Positions 35,214 to 47,168 are shown, counted from the first letter of the stretch. The stretch is 64,000 nt of DNA from Linnemannia schmuckeri (GCA_029449235.1 JANATG010000020.1:806001-870000), one strand, 5' to 3'. Numbers and translations: made by a program. Notes: generated from the sequence alone by a model not told the origin.

Positions 35214-37730
35214 ATGCTGGGCAGGAATGCAGCCAGGCCCCTGGGGATGATCCCCGCAAGGCTCGTCACCGCCTACAGCTCAGTGGCCGCTCACAGGCTT
35301 GCCCACTGGATGTTATCCCGCCCCTTCGCCATGGCCACCATGCAGCGCTACCTCTCCATCACCCCTCAGTACCTTCTTACTCCTTCTGCATCCAGTAGTA
35401 GTCAGGGGATTCCGACTCCGACCCTGGTCACCCTCGACGGTTCCGCCACCAATTCATCACCTTCGTCTGCTCAGCTGTCGTGTCAGCTGCATACATCCAC
35501 AACAGCAACAGCAACTGCTGCTGCACTTCTTCAGCAACAACCACCACCACCATTATTGGCACACGACATTCTCTTGCCAGCCGACCTTTTTGGGACAGCC
35601 ACCTTGGCATCATCATCATTTTCTTCTTCTTCCGATACAGGAGCTTCTTCTTCCGATGTGATCTCACAAGCAGCAACAACACCAACAGCAACAACACCAA
35701 CAGCAACAGCAGCACCAGGATTACATAATGCCATTGCATACAACTATCTCCTCGCTGCAAGCTGGCACCCAAAGTCCAGACAACGCCAGCAACCACAACA
35801 GCATCAGCAAGTGCAACAGGTCCAAAAGGCACAGGCGGATGCAGAGGCAGCAAATACTGCGCGGACTTTACTCTGGAAGGAAAAATTAAAGGCGGCTCAT
35901 CCTGGCAAAGTCGACGCTGGCGAGGATGCTTTCTTCCATGTCTCAACACGCAGTCGGGTCGCTCTTGGAGTTGCTGACGGTGTTGGCGGCTGGTCAGAGG
36001 TGAGTTCTTTTCTATTGTCTTGTCGTATCTACAACACTCACACGCACACACAAACATTCCTATTATTGAGAAAGCAACCTTCATTGTCAGGTTGAAAGCG
36101 GATCGATCAGTTTGTTTCCCTTTAACATGCGGACAAGGCCATTTCGGATTGACAGTAGTGGCTAAAAATGGTGTAGCCGATGATGGCTGCGATGCGCTCT
36201 TATTTTTATCCCTACCCACGGTCGATTGAAGGTGTTTTATCATCATCACACTCCACTTTGTCGCCTTTGCTCTTTGCCCTTTGCCCGTTGTCCTCTCTCC
36301 CTGCCATTGTGCCTTTGCATTGACCACAGGGGATCAGGAGGAAGGAAAGAGGGTGGCTGGTTGGGTGGTTGTCTGGCTGTTTTTATTCAGCCCCAACTTT
36401 GTAACAAACAAAAACCAAATTACTAACGTAAGCTACACTACGCCGTTTGTTTTCTTGTGCTCGAATAGCTGGGAGTTGACCCTGCGTTGTTCTCATGGGC
36501 ATTGATGAACAATGCTGAAAACATTGCCCGATTGACAGACTGTGTGCCACCTGAGATCGATCCTCCTACCGCTGGCAGTGAAAGGAGCATCCTGGATGCC
36601 CAGACGATCTTAGACGGTGCCTATAACGAACTGGTCCAAAGTGGGACCGTCGAAGCAGGTAAAATAACAGCTTTCACGGAAAAAAAGAAGGGGGGTATCT
36701 TAGGAAGACCAGAGGGCGGTTCCAGACTTATTATGCGGATAGAGCTGAAGGGACTGTGCACACGCCTCTTCTTTTTTTTTTTTTGTACCTTTCTTCATTT
36801 GGCCCTTTTTCGTTTTTTCTTTTTTTTCCCGCGTTTGCTCCACTGCCTAAAGGATAAGAAGAAAAAGAGCTAAAGTATTCCCGATCTCGTACCTCTTTTT
36901 CGTCTTGGGGTTTTTTTTCCGTGAGTAGGATCCAGTACAGCTTGTATCTTGTCGCTTTGCAAGACCACGGGAACGCTGCGAGCATCTAACTTAGGCGACA
37001 GTGCCTTTTTGCTGATTCGAGACAACAAGTGCATTTACGAGTCACCCTCCCAGCAGCACTTTTGGAACTGCCCTTACCAACTTACCGTCTTGCCCAAGGA
37101 GCGCCAACAACCACAACAGCAGCAGAGGAGTAATGGGAATGATGGCAAGGGCAAGTCAACACAACAGGAAGCAACTTCAGCATCTGGAGCCAAAAAGCCC
37201 AAGAAGTATGTCCAAGATTTGCCAAAGGATGCGGTTCAGACGACACATCAATTGCAGGACGGTGATGTGATTGTGCTGGCGACAGATGGATTCTGGGACA
37301 ATGTGTTTACCAAGGAGGCCATTGAGCTTGTTGACCGGGAACTGGGCGATATTATCCGCCAGCAGCAGGCGCTTCATTCGGCTACGCATCGGGTGTCGTC
37401 GTCGTCGGCTGGAGAGATTGTCGAGACCATGTCCGCGGACGAGATCCTGGCTAGAGTGCGGGCACTCTCCAAGAGACTCACCAACACTGCAAGACGGTTC
37501 TCACTCGATGCCAAGCGCATGACTCCCTTCAGTCAGGGAGCTCGTCACATCCAGTCCGGCGGGTACGTCTTTCATTTATTATGTTTTGTTAACGGTTATG
37601 TGCTCTTTCTCGCGTTGTCATCAGTTAATTCATCATGTCTGTTCTTGCTCTGCTACTTGTGTCTAATAGAAAAGTGGACGACATCACGGTCATTGTGACC
37701 CTGGTTCGATCTACTGTGCCCCAGATGTAA
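35214..37730 (+). CDS. PTC7: PTC7-like PP2C-type Ser/Thr phosphatase
   Basis: Metal-dependent protein phosphatase of the PTC7/PPTC7 type; yeast Ptc7 is mitochondrial and acts on coenzyme Q synthesis. Exons 35214-35999, 36469-36658, 36929-37562 and 37670-37730 join in frame to 556 residues. An Arg/Ser-rich N-terminus (MLGRNAARPLGMIPARLVTA) suits mitochondrial import and is followed by a long Ser/Thr/Gln low-complexity region. Catalytic blocks are GEDAFF (about 235-240), GVADGVGGW, TLRASNLGDSAFLLI, DVIVLATDGFWDNV and the final DDITVIVT. Gln- and Ser-rich inserts between the last blocks make it longer than usual. The last intron (107 nt) is open in frame and hydrophobic; see findings. Confidence 0.9.
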
Positions 37731-38260
37731 TCGGGAGTCAACCTGGAGACACTCTGGAATCAACACATACTTTTCTCTCCTCATTCACACCCACGCATCA
37801 TGCTGTAGAATAGACTCTTTTTTTCCCCTCCTTTATGTTCTTAGCTTTTCATCATTTCTTGCATTTTCACTATTCTACGGCGCTCGCTCTCTCTTCTCTC
37901 TTTCCATTGTATCATTAAACCAAAATTGCATCGTTCTTCTCTTTGTCCATGCACTGCTCTGCTTTTGTCTATCAACACGGTTCGTTCGCCTGTTTGTGTA
38001 GTTTGGGCACTTACGCAGACAATTGCATTTCTTTTTTCTTTCGCGTGCTAGAAAAAGCAGTCCTGGACGCTCTTCTTGCCACTCTAACCAGGCTTTTGCT
38101 TCTTTGTGTGATCACTTTATTTTTCCTTGAACAAACTCGCTTTTTCTCTTCTCCCACTAACGCTGCCTATACCCCCACATAATTCAACTAACTTCCATCT
38201 TCGTCGCTATTCATTCTCGACTTTTCTACAGCAACTCCAAAAACAAGAGCAGCACTTGCC
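37731..38260. other. Spacer, nothing called
   Basis: 3' flank of the phosphatase gene and CT-rich leader of the LAMTOR4-like gene. No other feature is seen. Confidence 0.4.
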
Positions 38261-39050
38261 ATGGTTCGTTCCTAGTCATGCTCACCACTACACACGCGTA
38301 GAATCTGCAGTTCGTCCGCGTTCTCTTGAGATCCTGCAATTCATTAACGCTCTTTTGCTCTCCTTGTGCTCTCTCGGTGCATAGACGACATCACCACCAG
38401 ATCCCGTGTTTGAGGAATTGGCCACCATCCCCGGCCATGTCGCCTCCTTCTCTGCAGACCTCGCCTCTGGCCAACTCCTAAATGTAAGAATGTGATTTCT
38501 CTTTCGTGTCGTCTCTTTCTTCTCTCCTTTGACCTAAGCCAACAAACAACCGCTTGTTTTTTTTTACTGACATTCTCTTTTGTTTATAACGTGAACAATA
38601 GGTAAATGGACCGCTTCATCAGGACCAGGCAACGGTGATCCAAAAGTTGATGCAGGATGTCGGGCAGTTGGTGTCGAGGTATTCACCGCAAGGAAGCAGC
38701 TCGGGACTGTTATCGTCGACGGCTGATTCTGGAGCGGAGGTCGAAGATAGTATTGTCCGGAAAGTCACTGGTAACGTCTTTGGCCACCACCATCAGAGCT
38801 AGTTTCTTGCTATCGGTCGTTGTCGTGTTTTGTCTGCGATTGATAGAACAATGGAAGAAGGGAGTCGTTCTTAGAGTTACCTTTGTGGTTTTTATTATTG
38901 TGGTTTTTGCTCACTGACACCGTTTCTTTTTTTTTTCTGTCTTCCTTTCCATGACTTTCTTTTATTGTTCAATTAGTGCTCACGGTAGGATCGACACTGG
39001 CATTGACGATGGCAGATAACAAAATATACGGGATTGAGAAGAAGGAATAA
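38261..39050 (+). CDS. LAMTOR4-like Ragulator/EGO-complex subunit
   Basis: Probable small roadblock-type subunit of the lysosomal/vacuolar Ragulator (EGO) complex that anchors Rag GTPases for TORC1. Exons 38385-38483, 38602-38770 and 38977-39050 are in phase and encode FEELATIPGHVASFSADLAS-GQLLN, VNGPLHQDQATVIQKLMQDV and VLTVGSTLALTMADNKIYGI-EKKE. The 'P G h x x f x x D..G x L x x x G x L' opening and the final 'L t m x D N K I Y x x x K' match LAMTOR4. The best in-phase first exon is just ATG (38261-38263) before a GTTCGT donor, which is unusual; another upstream start is possible. Predicted 114 residues (human LAMTOR4 is 99). Confidence 0.6.
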
Positions 39051-39924
39051 GGAACAGTAGCGCCAATAGCAACATACCAGCAAACCTTTTTTCATTCAGC
39101 CTCTCTTCCTCCACACCAGCAAATATGACATCCGTGAAGGAAAAGGAGAATTTTGACACATATCGGGAAAAAAAATAAACAACAACAAAGCAAAATGGAT
39201 CACTAATGACGCATTGACATAATTTTGGATGGCACGAGAGAGGGAAGGAAGAAAGGGAAGGGAAGGAAGGATTTGTCAATGGTTCTTGTTGGCTGTTGGA
39301 CAGGATCACAGACGGACAGGAAAACGCAGGACAAACAGGACATCACTGCAGATGGAACATATTGGGAAGGAGGGAAAGTAAGAGAAGGGAGAGGAGGAAG
39401 AGGAGGTAGGGAAACTCGACAAAAAAAATATATCGCGTGTGTGCATGCGCTTTTGGGCCTTTTTTGCTGAGAAACATGTGCGATGGGAAGGGAGACAGAG
39501 GAAAAAGAAAAAGGTTTGCGAAAGTTGGTGAAAAACACGCCAAAACACGTTCTGCGAATTCTTTTTACAAGTTTTAAGATGGAATTGCCCGTATTTTTCT
39601 CGCTCTTCCTCAAGGACATCAACGCTTCACCAACTCACAGAGGGAGCGCGCTCAGGATTACGTTGCTTGCCAGTTGACATAAAACGGGGCAGGGATTCGT
39701 CATCAGGAACGTAACTGTTCTTTTTTCTTTTTTATTCAGGGAAAAAAAAAGCATGACATGCAGGACATGCATGAGCACAAAGGGAATAGGAAGGGGCAAG
39801 AGAGCAATGAAAAAAGGTGGCGAACGTAAGGCAGAGAGAGAGAGAGAGAGAAGCAGGGAGGCGTGAGAAGCAGAAATATGCTAAGCAAGACTTATTTCAG
39901 TCACCGCAGGCAGCGTCCTTATCT
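39051..39924. other. Convergent 3' flanks, no gene
   Basis: Lies between the 3' ends of the LAMTOR4-like gene and the first GNAT gene. It is purine-rich on the plus strand, with an AG microsatellite near 39835-39852. Nothing else is seen. Confidence 0.4.
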
Positions 39925-40980
39925 TTAGCCGATCTCGAGAGTGGTGACGCCAAAGACGCCGTTGACATCATGCTCAGGGACTTTACCCTTCCACATCCTC
40001 AGACAAGGGAAGGTGTTCTTCCAGCCGAGGCCATCAAAGATCTTGACGGCAGCAAGGTTCTTGTCAGGAATGTCGATGTCAAACACCAACGGCACACCCA
40101 GGGAGGACTGCTTCTCGGCCTGCACCACTTCGATCGCCAGCTTGACTAGTAACTTTTTGGCAACATCGCCGTCGGTAGCGTAGAGAGGGCCCACGCGGTA
40201 GGAAGATGTGGCGGGGCGGACACAGGCGTAACCCAAGACGAGAGGTTTTCCTGACTGCTCGTCCTTCTTATCCGAGGAGAGGAATGCGACGCCGAAGCGG
40301 TGGTGGTCGGCGTGGTTGACGTGGAATTGTGCCCATTCCTTGACGAATTTGGCGCGTTTCAGGCCACAGTACCGAGCCTCGATTCCCGGCAATTGTTCCA
40401 GGTCGACCTTGGGGTCTGACAACAATACCAGTCCTTCAACTTCGTTCATGGTAATCTTGTCGGCCAATTCGCGTTCCTGGGTTTCGACAAGGTCAACTGC
40501 AGATCCATGACGACGTTCGTTCAGCCAGGAGGACTGTGTAAACCCGGACTTGCGGTAGTTCTGGACTTGTGCCATGACGGCATCAAGACCGATGGACTCG
40601 CGGGTGTCTGGAGTGAGGTGGTCGAAGGCGCGAGTGAAGGTTGCGAGGCCATAGCCGCGACCGCGGTATTTGGGCGATGCGATGTAGTACCCGATCCAGC
40701 CTTGATCATCCCCGTAGCGAACTGCGCTCACAATCGAGACGACCTCGTCCTTTTTTGGGTGAGGGGATGTTTGTGCATCTGCTTGGTCGTCCTTGTTATC
40801 GGTAGAGGGTTCGACGGTAGAGTAGAAGAAGCCCTTGGGGTCGGCGCTGTGGAGGAGCTCGATATCGAGGCCTTTATGGCCGGGGTTCCATTGCTCTGAG
40901 GATGACCAGGTGTAGAAGTGGTCAATGGCCTCATCACGGTTAGCTTGGTGGAACACCTGTCCTGAGGGAGAGAGTGTCAT
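39925..40980 (-). CDS. GNAT-family N-acetyltransferase, tandem copy 1
   Basis: Intronless, 351 residues, start at 40980. The N-terminal GNAT domain holds WIGYYIASPKYRGRGYGLAT, whose R-G-R-G-Y-G (about 106-111) is the acetyl-CoA pyrophosphate loop. A second half (LVLGYACVRPATSSYRVGPL, then a helix KKLLVKLAIEVVQA and FDIDIPDKN) resembles the Acetyltransf_18 domain that pairs with GNAT in DUF1248/YitH-type proteins. Substrate unknown. The two paralogues at 42.1-43.3 and 44.0-45.1 kb share this layout and orientation, so the array arose by tandem duplication. It has the shortest charged linker of the three. Confidence 0.85.
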   Translation of the reverse strand: MTLSPSGQVFHQANRDEAIDHFYTWSSSEQWNPGHKGLDIELLHSADPKGFFYSTVEPSTDNKDDQADAQTSPHPKKDEVVSIVSAVRYGDDQGWIGYYIASPKYRGRGYGLATFTRAFDHLTPDTRESIGLDAVMAQVQNYRKSGFTQSSWLNERRHGSAVDLVETQERELADKITMNEVEGLVLLSDPKVDLEQLPGIEARYCGLKRAKFVKEWAQFHVNHADHHRFGVAFLSSDKKDEQSGKPLVLGYACVRPATSSYRVGPLYATDGDVAKKLLVKLAIEVVQAEKQSSLGVPLVFDIDIPDKNLAAVKIFDGLGWKNTFPCLRMWKGKVPEHDVNGVFGVTTLEIG

Positions 40981-42144
40981 CCTTGTAAGTGAGGAAAGGG
41001 AGGGAAGGTGGAAGTGATGAGGAAGAGAAGAAAAAAGTGAAATGAGAGCATGGAATGAGGGTTGAAATAGTCGACGACGACGACGAGATGCGAAGCAGAC
41101 GAAGAACGGAAAAAGGTTTGGGAAACAGCCGCGTGCAACGGAGGTTTACTGTAGAAGGGTACAGAAGGACGGCGTGGAGGGGCGAAAGTTTGGGCCGAGA
41201 CAGGGCTGGGGGTATGGGGAGGAATAATCACGTTAGATCGATTAAGAGCAAAGTCAGTGCAGAGGCAATTGGGACCATAAGAGAAGAAACCCGGGGGGGA
41301 GGGTGAAAACTAGGGAGGTAGGGAAGGGAATAAGGCATTGTAGCAGGCAGGCCAACGTGAGGGGTGCGCATGAATATCTTGTTTTTTTAGCCCCTTCATT
41401 CCACACAAAACATCCAGCCCGCCGTTTGTTTGACAAATCAAAACAGAAGCTCGCATTGTTCATTTTCTGTGAATCGATGGGAAAAAATAAAGACTAGCGA
41501 AATTGTTGTGGCATGAGTCAACTTGCATGTTGTTCATATTCATCGTTTTTGTGGACGCGGGTCTTTCCGGGCATGAGCAATGGGCATTGGGCATTGAGCA
41601 CCAATGTTGAAAAGGTGAACAGAGTTATAAAGTTGGATAGGTGAGAAAAAAAGCATTCTAAAAACAAGAATAAACAAAGGACCAGGGTTAAAATCTTGAT
41701 TTTTTTGTTACCACCAAAAAAAAAAAAAAAAAAAAAAAAATATGAAAACAAGCGGGAGGGCTGGAGCGCTTTTTTCTTTTTCCTTTTCTTGCATCATCAT
41801 GTTCCCCAGGAAAGGCGTGATTGAATGCTAGCATGACAACAGGGATCGTAAAAGAAAGACTCGTAGGGAACTACGATTGAAACCACGTATATATCTGCTG
41901 GGATTTAGCATAGTTGCCTTCGGTGAGAACCGGGACCTCAACTGGTGGGAGAGAATGATGTGCAAAAAGAAGAAAAAAAAAGACGTTTTCAGTCATAGCA
42001 CAACCATGGGCGTAAAATCATGAATGGCAGGGTTTAGGCACGGACTCTGAAAAAACCACAAGTGGGGAATGTCCGTTGCAGGATACTTATATTCGTAGAA
42101 AACCTTTCTCATTTTTACGTTTAATTGTTGTTAATCCTCCGATT
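40981..42144. other. Spacer between GNAT copies 1 and 2
   Basis: Contains an A25 tract (41716-41740). Open frames here are short and low in complexity. No gene is called. Confidence 0.45.
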
Positions 42145-43323
42145 CTACCCAACCTCGAGGAGGGAGATCCCAAAACACCCACTAGCATCATAAGGCGGCA
42201 CAACACCCCTCCACAACCTCTGTGTCGACATGGTATTCGTCCACCCAATCCCATCAAACATCTGGACAGAGGCTCTATTCTGGTCCGGGATATCAATGTC
42301 GAAAATCAGTGGCACATCTACCAAGGGTTCCCGCTTGTCGGCTGCTAGGACTTCTACCGCTAGTTTGACAAGGAGTTTCTTGGCAGTCTCTGCGTCCCGG
42401 GCATAGAGGGGTCCAGCGCGGTAGGATGTGAACCCGGGGCGGACACATCCATATCCGAGGACTAGGGGCTTTCCTGATTCTTCGTCCTTCTGGGTGCGAG
42501 AGAGGACTGCGACGCCGACGCGGTGGTGTTCAGGGTGGGAGGCATGGAATCGGACCCAGTCCTTAACGAACCCTGGGCGATTGAATCCTGTATACCGCTT
42601 CTCAATCCCAGGTAACTGGTCCCAATCGACCCTCTCATCTGACAACAACACCAGATCCTCGTCGAATTCACCTCCCACGATCCTGGCTGCTAGCTGTGGC
42701 TCCTGCACCTCGATCAAGTCCCGTACAGAGCCCCGCCTCCTTTCATTGACCCAACTAGGGTTTGTGAACCCGGATCTGCGATAGTTGTCGACTTGACTGA
42801 ATACCGCATTGAGGCCGACACTTTTCCGAGTTGGACCAACATGTTCCAGGGCCTGGTTGAAGGTGGAGATTCCATAGCCGCGACCACGGTATTTGGGATC
42901 AGTGATGTAGCATCCGATCCAGGCCTGGTCGTCTCCGAATCGGATTGCGCTGATCACCGAGATGACCGAAGGGTCTTCTACCAGCTCTCTTCCCCTCCCT
43001 TTTCCCCACTCTTCCTTCTTGTTCGTCTTTGTTGCCCTTTGTTCCTGCTCCCGTCCCTGCTCTTGGTGTTTTGTAGTCGTGGTGACGGTGGTATGATTGT
43101 TGGTGGAAGGCGGGTCATGGATGACGGCAGAGGGATCGATCTTTCCATAAAAGTAACCATGGGGATCGGTCTTGAGCATGACGTCTCGGATGCCTGCCTT
43201 TTGACCAGGGTTCCAGCCGACCCTTGTGGCCCAGTCGTAGAAGAGGTCTGCGGCCTCGTCGTCTTTGCATTGGTGGATGACTAGAGCTTGTGGCGGTGGT
43301 GATGGGGACGGGGTTGCGAACAT
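42145..43323 (-). CDS. GNAT-family N-acetyltransferase, tandem copy 2
   Basis: Intronless, 392 residues from ATG 43323. Same two-domain plan as its neighbours, with acetyl-CoA loop in CYITDPKYRGRGYGISTFNQ and second domain LGYGCVRPGFTSYRAGPLYA. It carries a longer hydrophilic insert before the GNAT core (about residues 75-115, Gln/Glu/Lys/Thr-rich). Ends CFGISLLEVG, close to CFGIATAEAG of copy 3 and VFGVTTLEIG of copy 1. Substrate unknown. Confidence 0.85.
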   Translation of the reverse strand: MFATPSPSPPPQALVIHQCKDDEAADLFYDWATRVGWNPGQKAGIRDVMLKTDPHGYFYGKIDPSAVIHDPPSTNNHTTVTTTTKHQEQGREQEQRATKTNKKEEWGKGRGRELVEDPSVISVISAIRFGDDQAWIGCYITDPKYRGRGYGISTFNQALEHVGPTRKSVGLNAVFSQVDNYRRSGFTNPSWVNERRRGSVRDLIEVQEPQLAARIVGGEFDEDLVLLSDERVDWDQLPGIEKRYTGFNRPGFVKDWVRFHASHPEHHRVGVAVLSRTQKDEESGKPLVLGYGCVRPGFTSYRAGPLYARDAETAKKLLVKLAVEVLAADKREPLVDVPLIFDIDIPDQNRASVQMFDGIGWTNTMSTQRLWRGVVPPYDASGCFGISLLEVG

Positions 43324-44014
43324 CTTGGAAGGTCCGAGATAGGGAAGGACAGTTGATTGCGAGTGCTAGGAATAGGGGGTAGGCAGCAGGATGTGGTAAA
43401 AATGAAGAAAGAAGAAAAAGAAAAAAAAAAGAGGGAGGGGTTCTGTGTTTATAACAGCAGACAGCCAGGGGTAAATAGAAAGAAGGGTGAGGACGGGAGT
43501 ACCTCTGAGAGTATTTTTCCAGTTTGTTTGTGTGTTTTGTCTGCTTTCTATCAATCAACGCCCACTGTTATTTGTTTGCTTTCTCCATTTTTTTCTCGGA
43601 ACCCCTCTGCTATGCTGAGGTACATGTGCATATCCGTGTACCTTAAACCAAAAGTATATTGTCCGCGCACAACAAGATGCCGGAATTTTTTGCTTTTCTC
43701 ACGCCATAGAAGGTACCTTCATGGGACATTGAAGTTGTTTGGCTGTTCACTTTAAGGTTTACGCTTGTTTCCACGCAACAATAGCATGGGCGCCACTGTT
43801 CACCTTTTTCTCACTCACGCAAAGAGAAGAGACATGGGAAGCGGATCAATTGGTGTTGTATATTCTCCCCACAACACAAACCGCACCACCTTGTTACAGC
43901 ACCATAGTAAAAGACAAATGAACAAGAGAGGGAAAAAGGGACACGGACAAATATTGGTGGCGGCCAAGGGATTTGGATCCCTTTTTTTTATTTTTTTAAT
44001 CTGACTCTTAAACT
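43324..44014. other. Spacer between GNAT copies 2 and 3
   Basis: 5' flank of copy 2 and 3' flank of copy 3. No other gene is seen. Confidence 0.4.
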
Positions 44015-45148
44015 TTATCCAGCCTCGGCAGTGGCGATACCAAAGCACCCACTGGCATCATACGGCGGCACAACACCCTTCCACATCCGTAACGACGAAA
44101 TCAAATTCGGCCACCCCATTCGGTCAAACATCGCCACTGCCGCCGTGTTCTCTTGCACAATGTCGATGTCAAACACCAACGGCACCCGCATGGGGGACCG
44201 CTTCTCAGCTGCGATTACTTCTACCGCAAGCTTGACTAGCAGTTGGCGAGCTATTTCGCCGTCAGTCGCGTACAAGGGTCCGATCCTGTAGGAGACCATA
44301 GCGGGACGTGCGCAGGTATAGCCCAGGAGGAGTGGCTTTTTGGAGATGGGACAGGTGGAGGTGGTGGAGAGGATTGCAACGCCGATGCGGTGAGCAGATG
44401 GATCGCCGTTGGCGTGGTAGTCAGCCCAGGATTTGATAAACTCCGGACGGTCGAAGCCTGTATACTGCTTCTCCATCCTGTGCAACTGGTCCCAATCCAC
44501 TCTGGGATCCGACAACAATACTACACCATCCACCTCACCTCTTGCAATCTTCTTCGCCAGCTCTCGATCATGTACACCTTCAACAATATCACTCGCGGGA
44601 CCCCGTCGTCGCTCATTGGTCCAACTCGATTGCGTGAACCCAGACTTTTGGTAGTTGGGGACTTGGGACATCACGGCATTCAGACCGATGCTCTTCCGAG
44701 ATGGACCACCGAGGTGTTCGAGGGCGTGATTGAAGATTGCGAGGCCATAGCCCTTGCCGCGGTGTTGCTCTTCGGTGATATAATAGCCAAGCCAGGCTTG
44801 GTCGTCCCCGAAGCGGATTGCACTGATCATTGAGACGATTGAGCGATCATCTTCCAATGCCACCTTCTCCCTCCCTTTCTCCTTCACCACCATCGCTCTC
44901 CCATTTTTCTCCTGTCCCTGCTCCTGCTCCTGCTCGAGCCTGCCATAAAAGTAAGCGCCAGGGTCGGTCTTGAGCATAACTTGGCTCATGGCGGCCTTTT
45001 GGCCAGGGTTCCAGCCCATCCTTGCGGCCCAGCCATGAAATAGGTGGACGCCTTCGTCGCCCTCACATTGGTAGATCGTTAGTCCTGGTGGCATTGGTGA
45101 GACTAGAGAGCGAGGTGATGTTGGGGACGGGGACGGAGACGCGAGCAT
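44015..45148 (-). CDS. GNAT-family N-acetyltransferase, tandem copy 3
   Basis: Intronless, 377 residues from ATG 45148 (MLASPSPSPTSP...). The frame is open further upstream to about 45325, but the start is placed where similarity to copy 2 (Met, then a Ser/Pro stretch) begins. The acetyl-CoA loop lies in EEQHRGKGYGLAIFNHALEH and the second domain in LGYTCARPAMVSYRIGPLYA. A short Glu/Gln/Lys linker is also present. Role unknown. Confidence 0.83.
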   Translation of the reverse strand: MLASPSPSPTSPRSLVSPMPPGLTIYQCEGDEGVHLFHGWAARMGWNPGQKAAMSQVMLKTDPGAYFYGRLEQEQEQGQEKNGRAMVVKEKGREKVALEDDRSIVSMISAIRFGDDQAWLGYYITEEQHRGKGYGLAIFNHALEHLGGPSRKSIGLNAVMSQVPNYQKSGFTQSSWTNERRRGPASDIVEGVHDRELAKKIARGEVDGVVLLSDPRVDWDQLHRMEKQYTGFDRPEFIKSWADYHANGDPSAHRIGVAILSTTSTCPISKKPLLLGYTCARPAMVSYRIGPLYATDGEIARQLLVKLAVEVIAAEKRSPMRVPLVFDIDIVQENTAAVAMFDRMGWPNLISSLRMWKGVVPPYDASGCFGIATAEAG

Positions 45149-46139
45149 TTCTTGAGAGTATGGGAGAGAGGAAGGAGGAAAGCGTGGGGGAAGGTAAGGG
45201 AGAAAGTGTGTGGAATTGGAGGTGTTGGGAAAAATGTAAAAGAGGGGGAGGGCGAGGAGTGGAAGCACACGAGCGCGTTTATAAGAATGTCTTGAGAACA
45301 ATGAGCCATTTTTTTCTCTTGGCAAATAACCTCTGTGTCTTTGTTCGTTTGCTTGTTCATTGGAAATCGAAAGTGAACGCCCATCATCGCTGCTACTAGT
45401 TTAGTTTGTTCGTCGTCTTAAGCTTTTCTTTAGTGTCCTCGGAAGGGGTTCTTTCCCTTCTTCACAAGTTGAACACAAACAGCAACAATAAATGAGACCG
45501 GCCATTGGATCCCCCTTGTTGACAGGCTTCACCTTTTGTTCACAAAAATAGTATTCTTTGTGTGGTATGTGTGAGCACCTTTGCACCGATTTTTCTTTCT
45601 TTTCCTTTTCCGACACACGCCGCATGGAAGTTATAAGGGAAAAAAGGCTTTGACATGGTGACTTTATTGGGCTATGGTGCATTTGTTTTGTTGATTAGAG
45701 TTCGCTCCTTCTTCTTCTCTTTTGATGGAGCGATTGCATTTGTACGCCCAAATGCCGCCGCCACTTTTTTTTAACTGAAGAGTGAAAAGGGGACTTGGAG
45801 AGGGTAAAAGTGTCTTTGCTATTTTTACTGTATTCGACTTTTTTTTTTGCCTTCTATGCTTTTTTTTGAATGTTGTGTGTAGTGAGGTTAATTTTACTAG
45901 GCGAGGATAAGAAGGGGCGAAGAAAAAACAGGATAGGAGGAAGATGGGGTATCTTTGTGCACGGTAGCGCATGTTGATCATGCGCCCTTTGACCAAGACG
46001 CTTATTGGTAAACTAATATGCCGGAGGAGGCGCAAGACACGTCGTCTGACAAATCGCCCCGGCCCCTAGATTCGTACACTGATGGTGGATCTGAAGGCAC
46101 CTAAAGATCATCCCGGCTATATCGATACTCTGTCCGTCT
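45149..46139. other. Spacer, nothing called
   Basis: 5' flank of GNAT copy 3 and 3' flank of the broken LDCIA copy on the same strand. No gene is seen. Confidence 0.4.
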
Positions 46140-47168
46140 CTAATCATTCAACTCAATCGCCCCCGCATCCACTTCAACCGGCTGCGGTCTCCCATCAACA
46201 GCAACCCCTGCCAGGTTCCCACCGATCAACCTGCCATACTTGTTCCGCCTCCAGAGCAAGGCATATATCGAAATCAGGAACACTATGCTTGCCACTACCC
46301 CGAACCCAACCTCCACTAATGAAGAACTGTTCGGCAAAATAACCATTCCTCAGCGACCCGTTTACTATGACGTTGGAAGATAATAGGGCCTGGCCCGTGA
46401 CAAGGTTGATTTCGGTGATCGCGCCATACGATACGAGGGCTCCGAAGGCGGTTTAGTTGGGGAGGTGGCCTCCGATCGGCTGGAAGTATATGAGCCGGTA
46501 GGGGTCTGAATATGCTGAGATATGTGTTGAGATGTTTTTGAGTGCGGTGTCCTTGATGGGGATTTTGAGTGTTGCTAGGTGAATTCGGATTTCTCGATCT
46601 TTCTATGTGTGATAGGATGTTTTGTTAGGAGAAGGAAAGAAAAATAAGGACGTGCGTATGAGAGTATTGGTTAGGCGACGAACGCTGAACGCTCTTCGAG
46701 AGCGGGAAAGAAAAAGAAAAGTCAGCGCTGAGGGGGGGGGGAGTCTTTTCTCTTCCAAGTCGTGCAAAGTCACTTACGGAAGTATTACAGTTGAGATAGT
46801 AAGATCCTTTATGAATAGCAGAAAAGATGTTGCTGGAGTAGAGACAGTTGTATGTGCTATTGGCTTCAAAGAGCTTGAACTCTGTAGAGGAAGGGGTGGT
46901 CCCGTTCGTGAGGGGGATGCTGGCCAAGATTGGGACGGATTCGTTTTTCTGAGTCGCCGGAGAGTAGATGAAGAGTTGGCTGGTGGTGTTTTCGAATGCG
47001 ATCGTTGATCTGCGGCTTAATTGTAGTTGTGTACCCTGTTTTTGACATCGAAGAAAAAGAGGGCTAGGTAAACACATGGGGGTATGGGGATGCTATGACA
47101 TGTTAACCGACATTCTTTTTCATTACTCATTTACTGGTGCAAAGAGTAACAAGAAAATTAAAAACAGC

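Noticed and set aside
35428..36327. 299-codon minus-strand open frame
   Set aside because: It is a shadow of the Gln/Ser/Thr-rich first exon of the PTC7-like gene and its intron, with Leu/Val runs from repeats.
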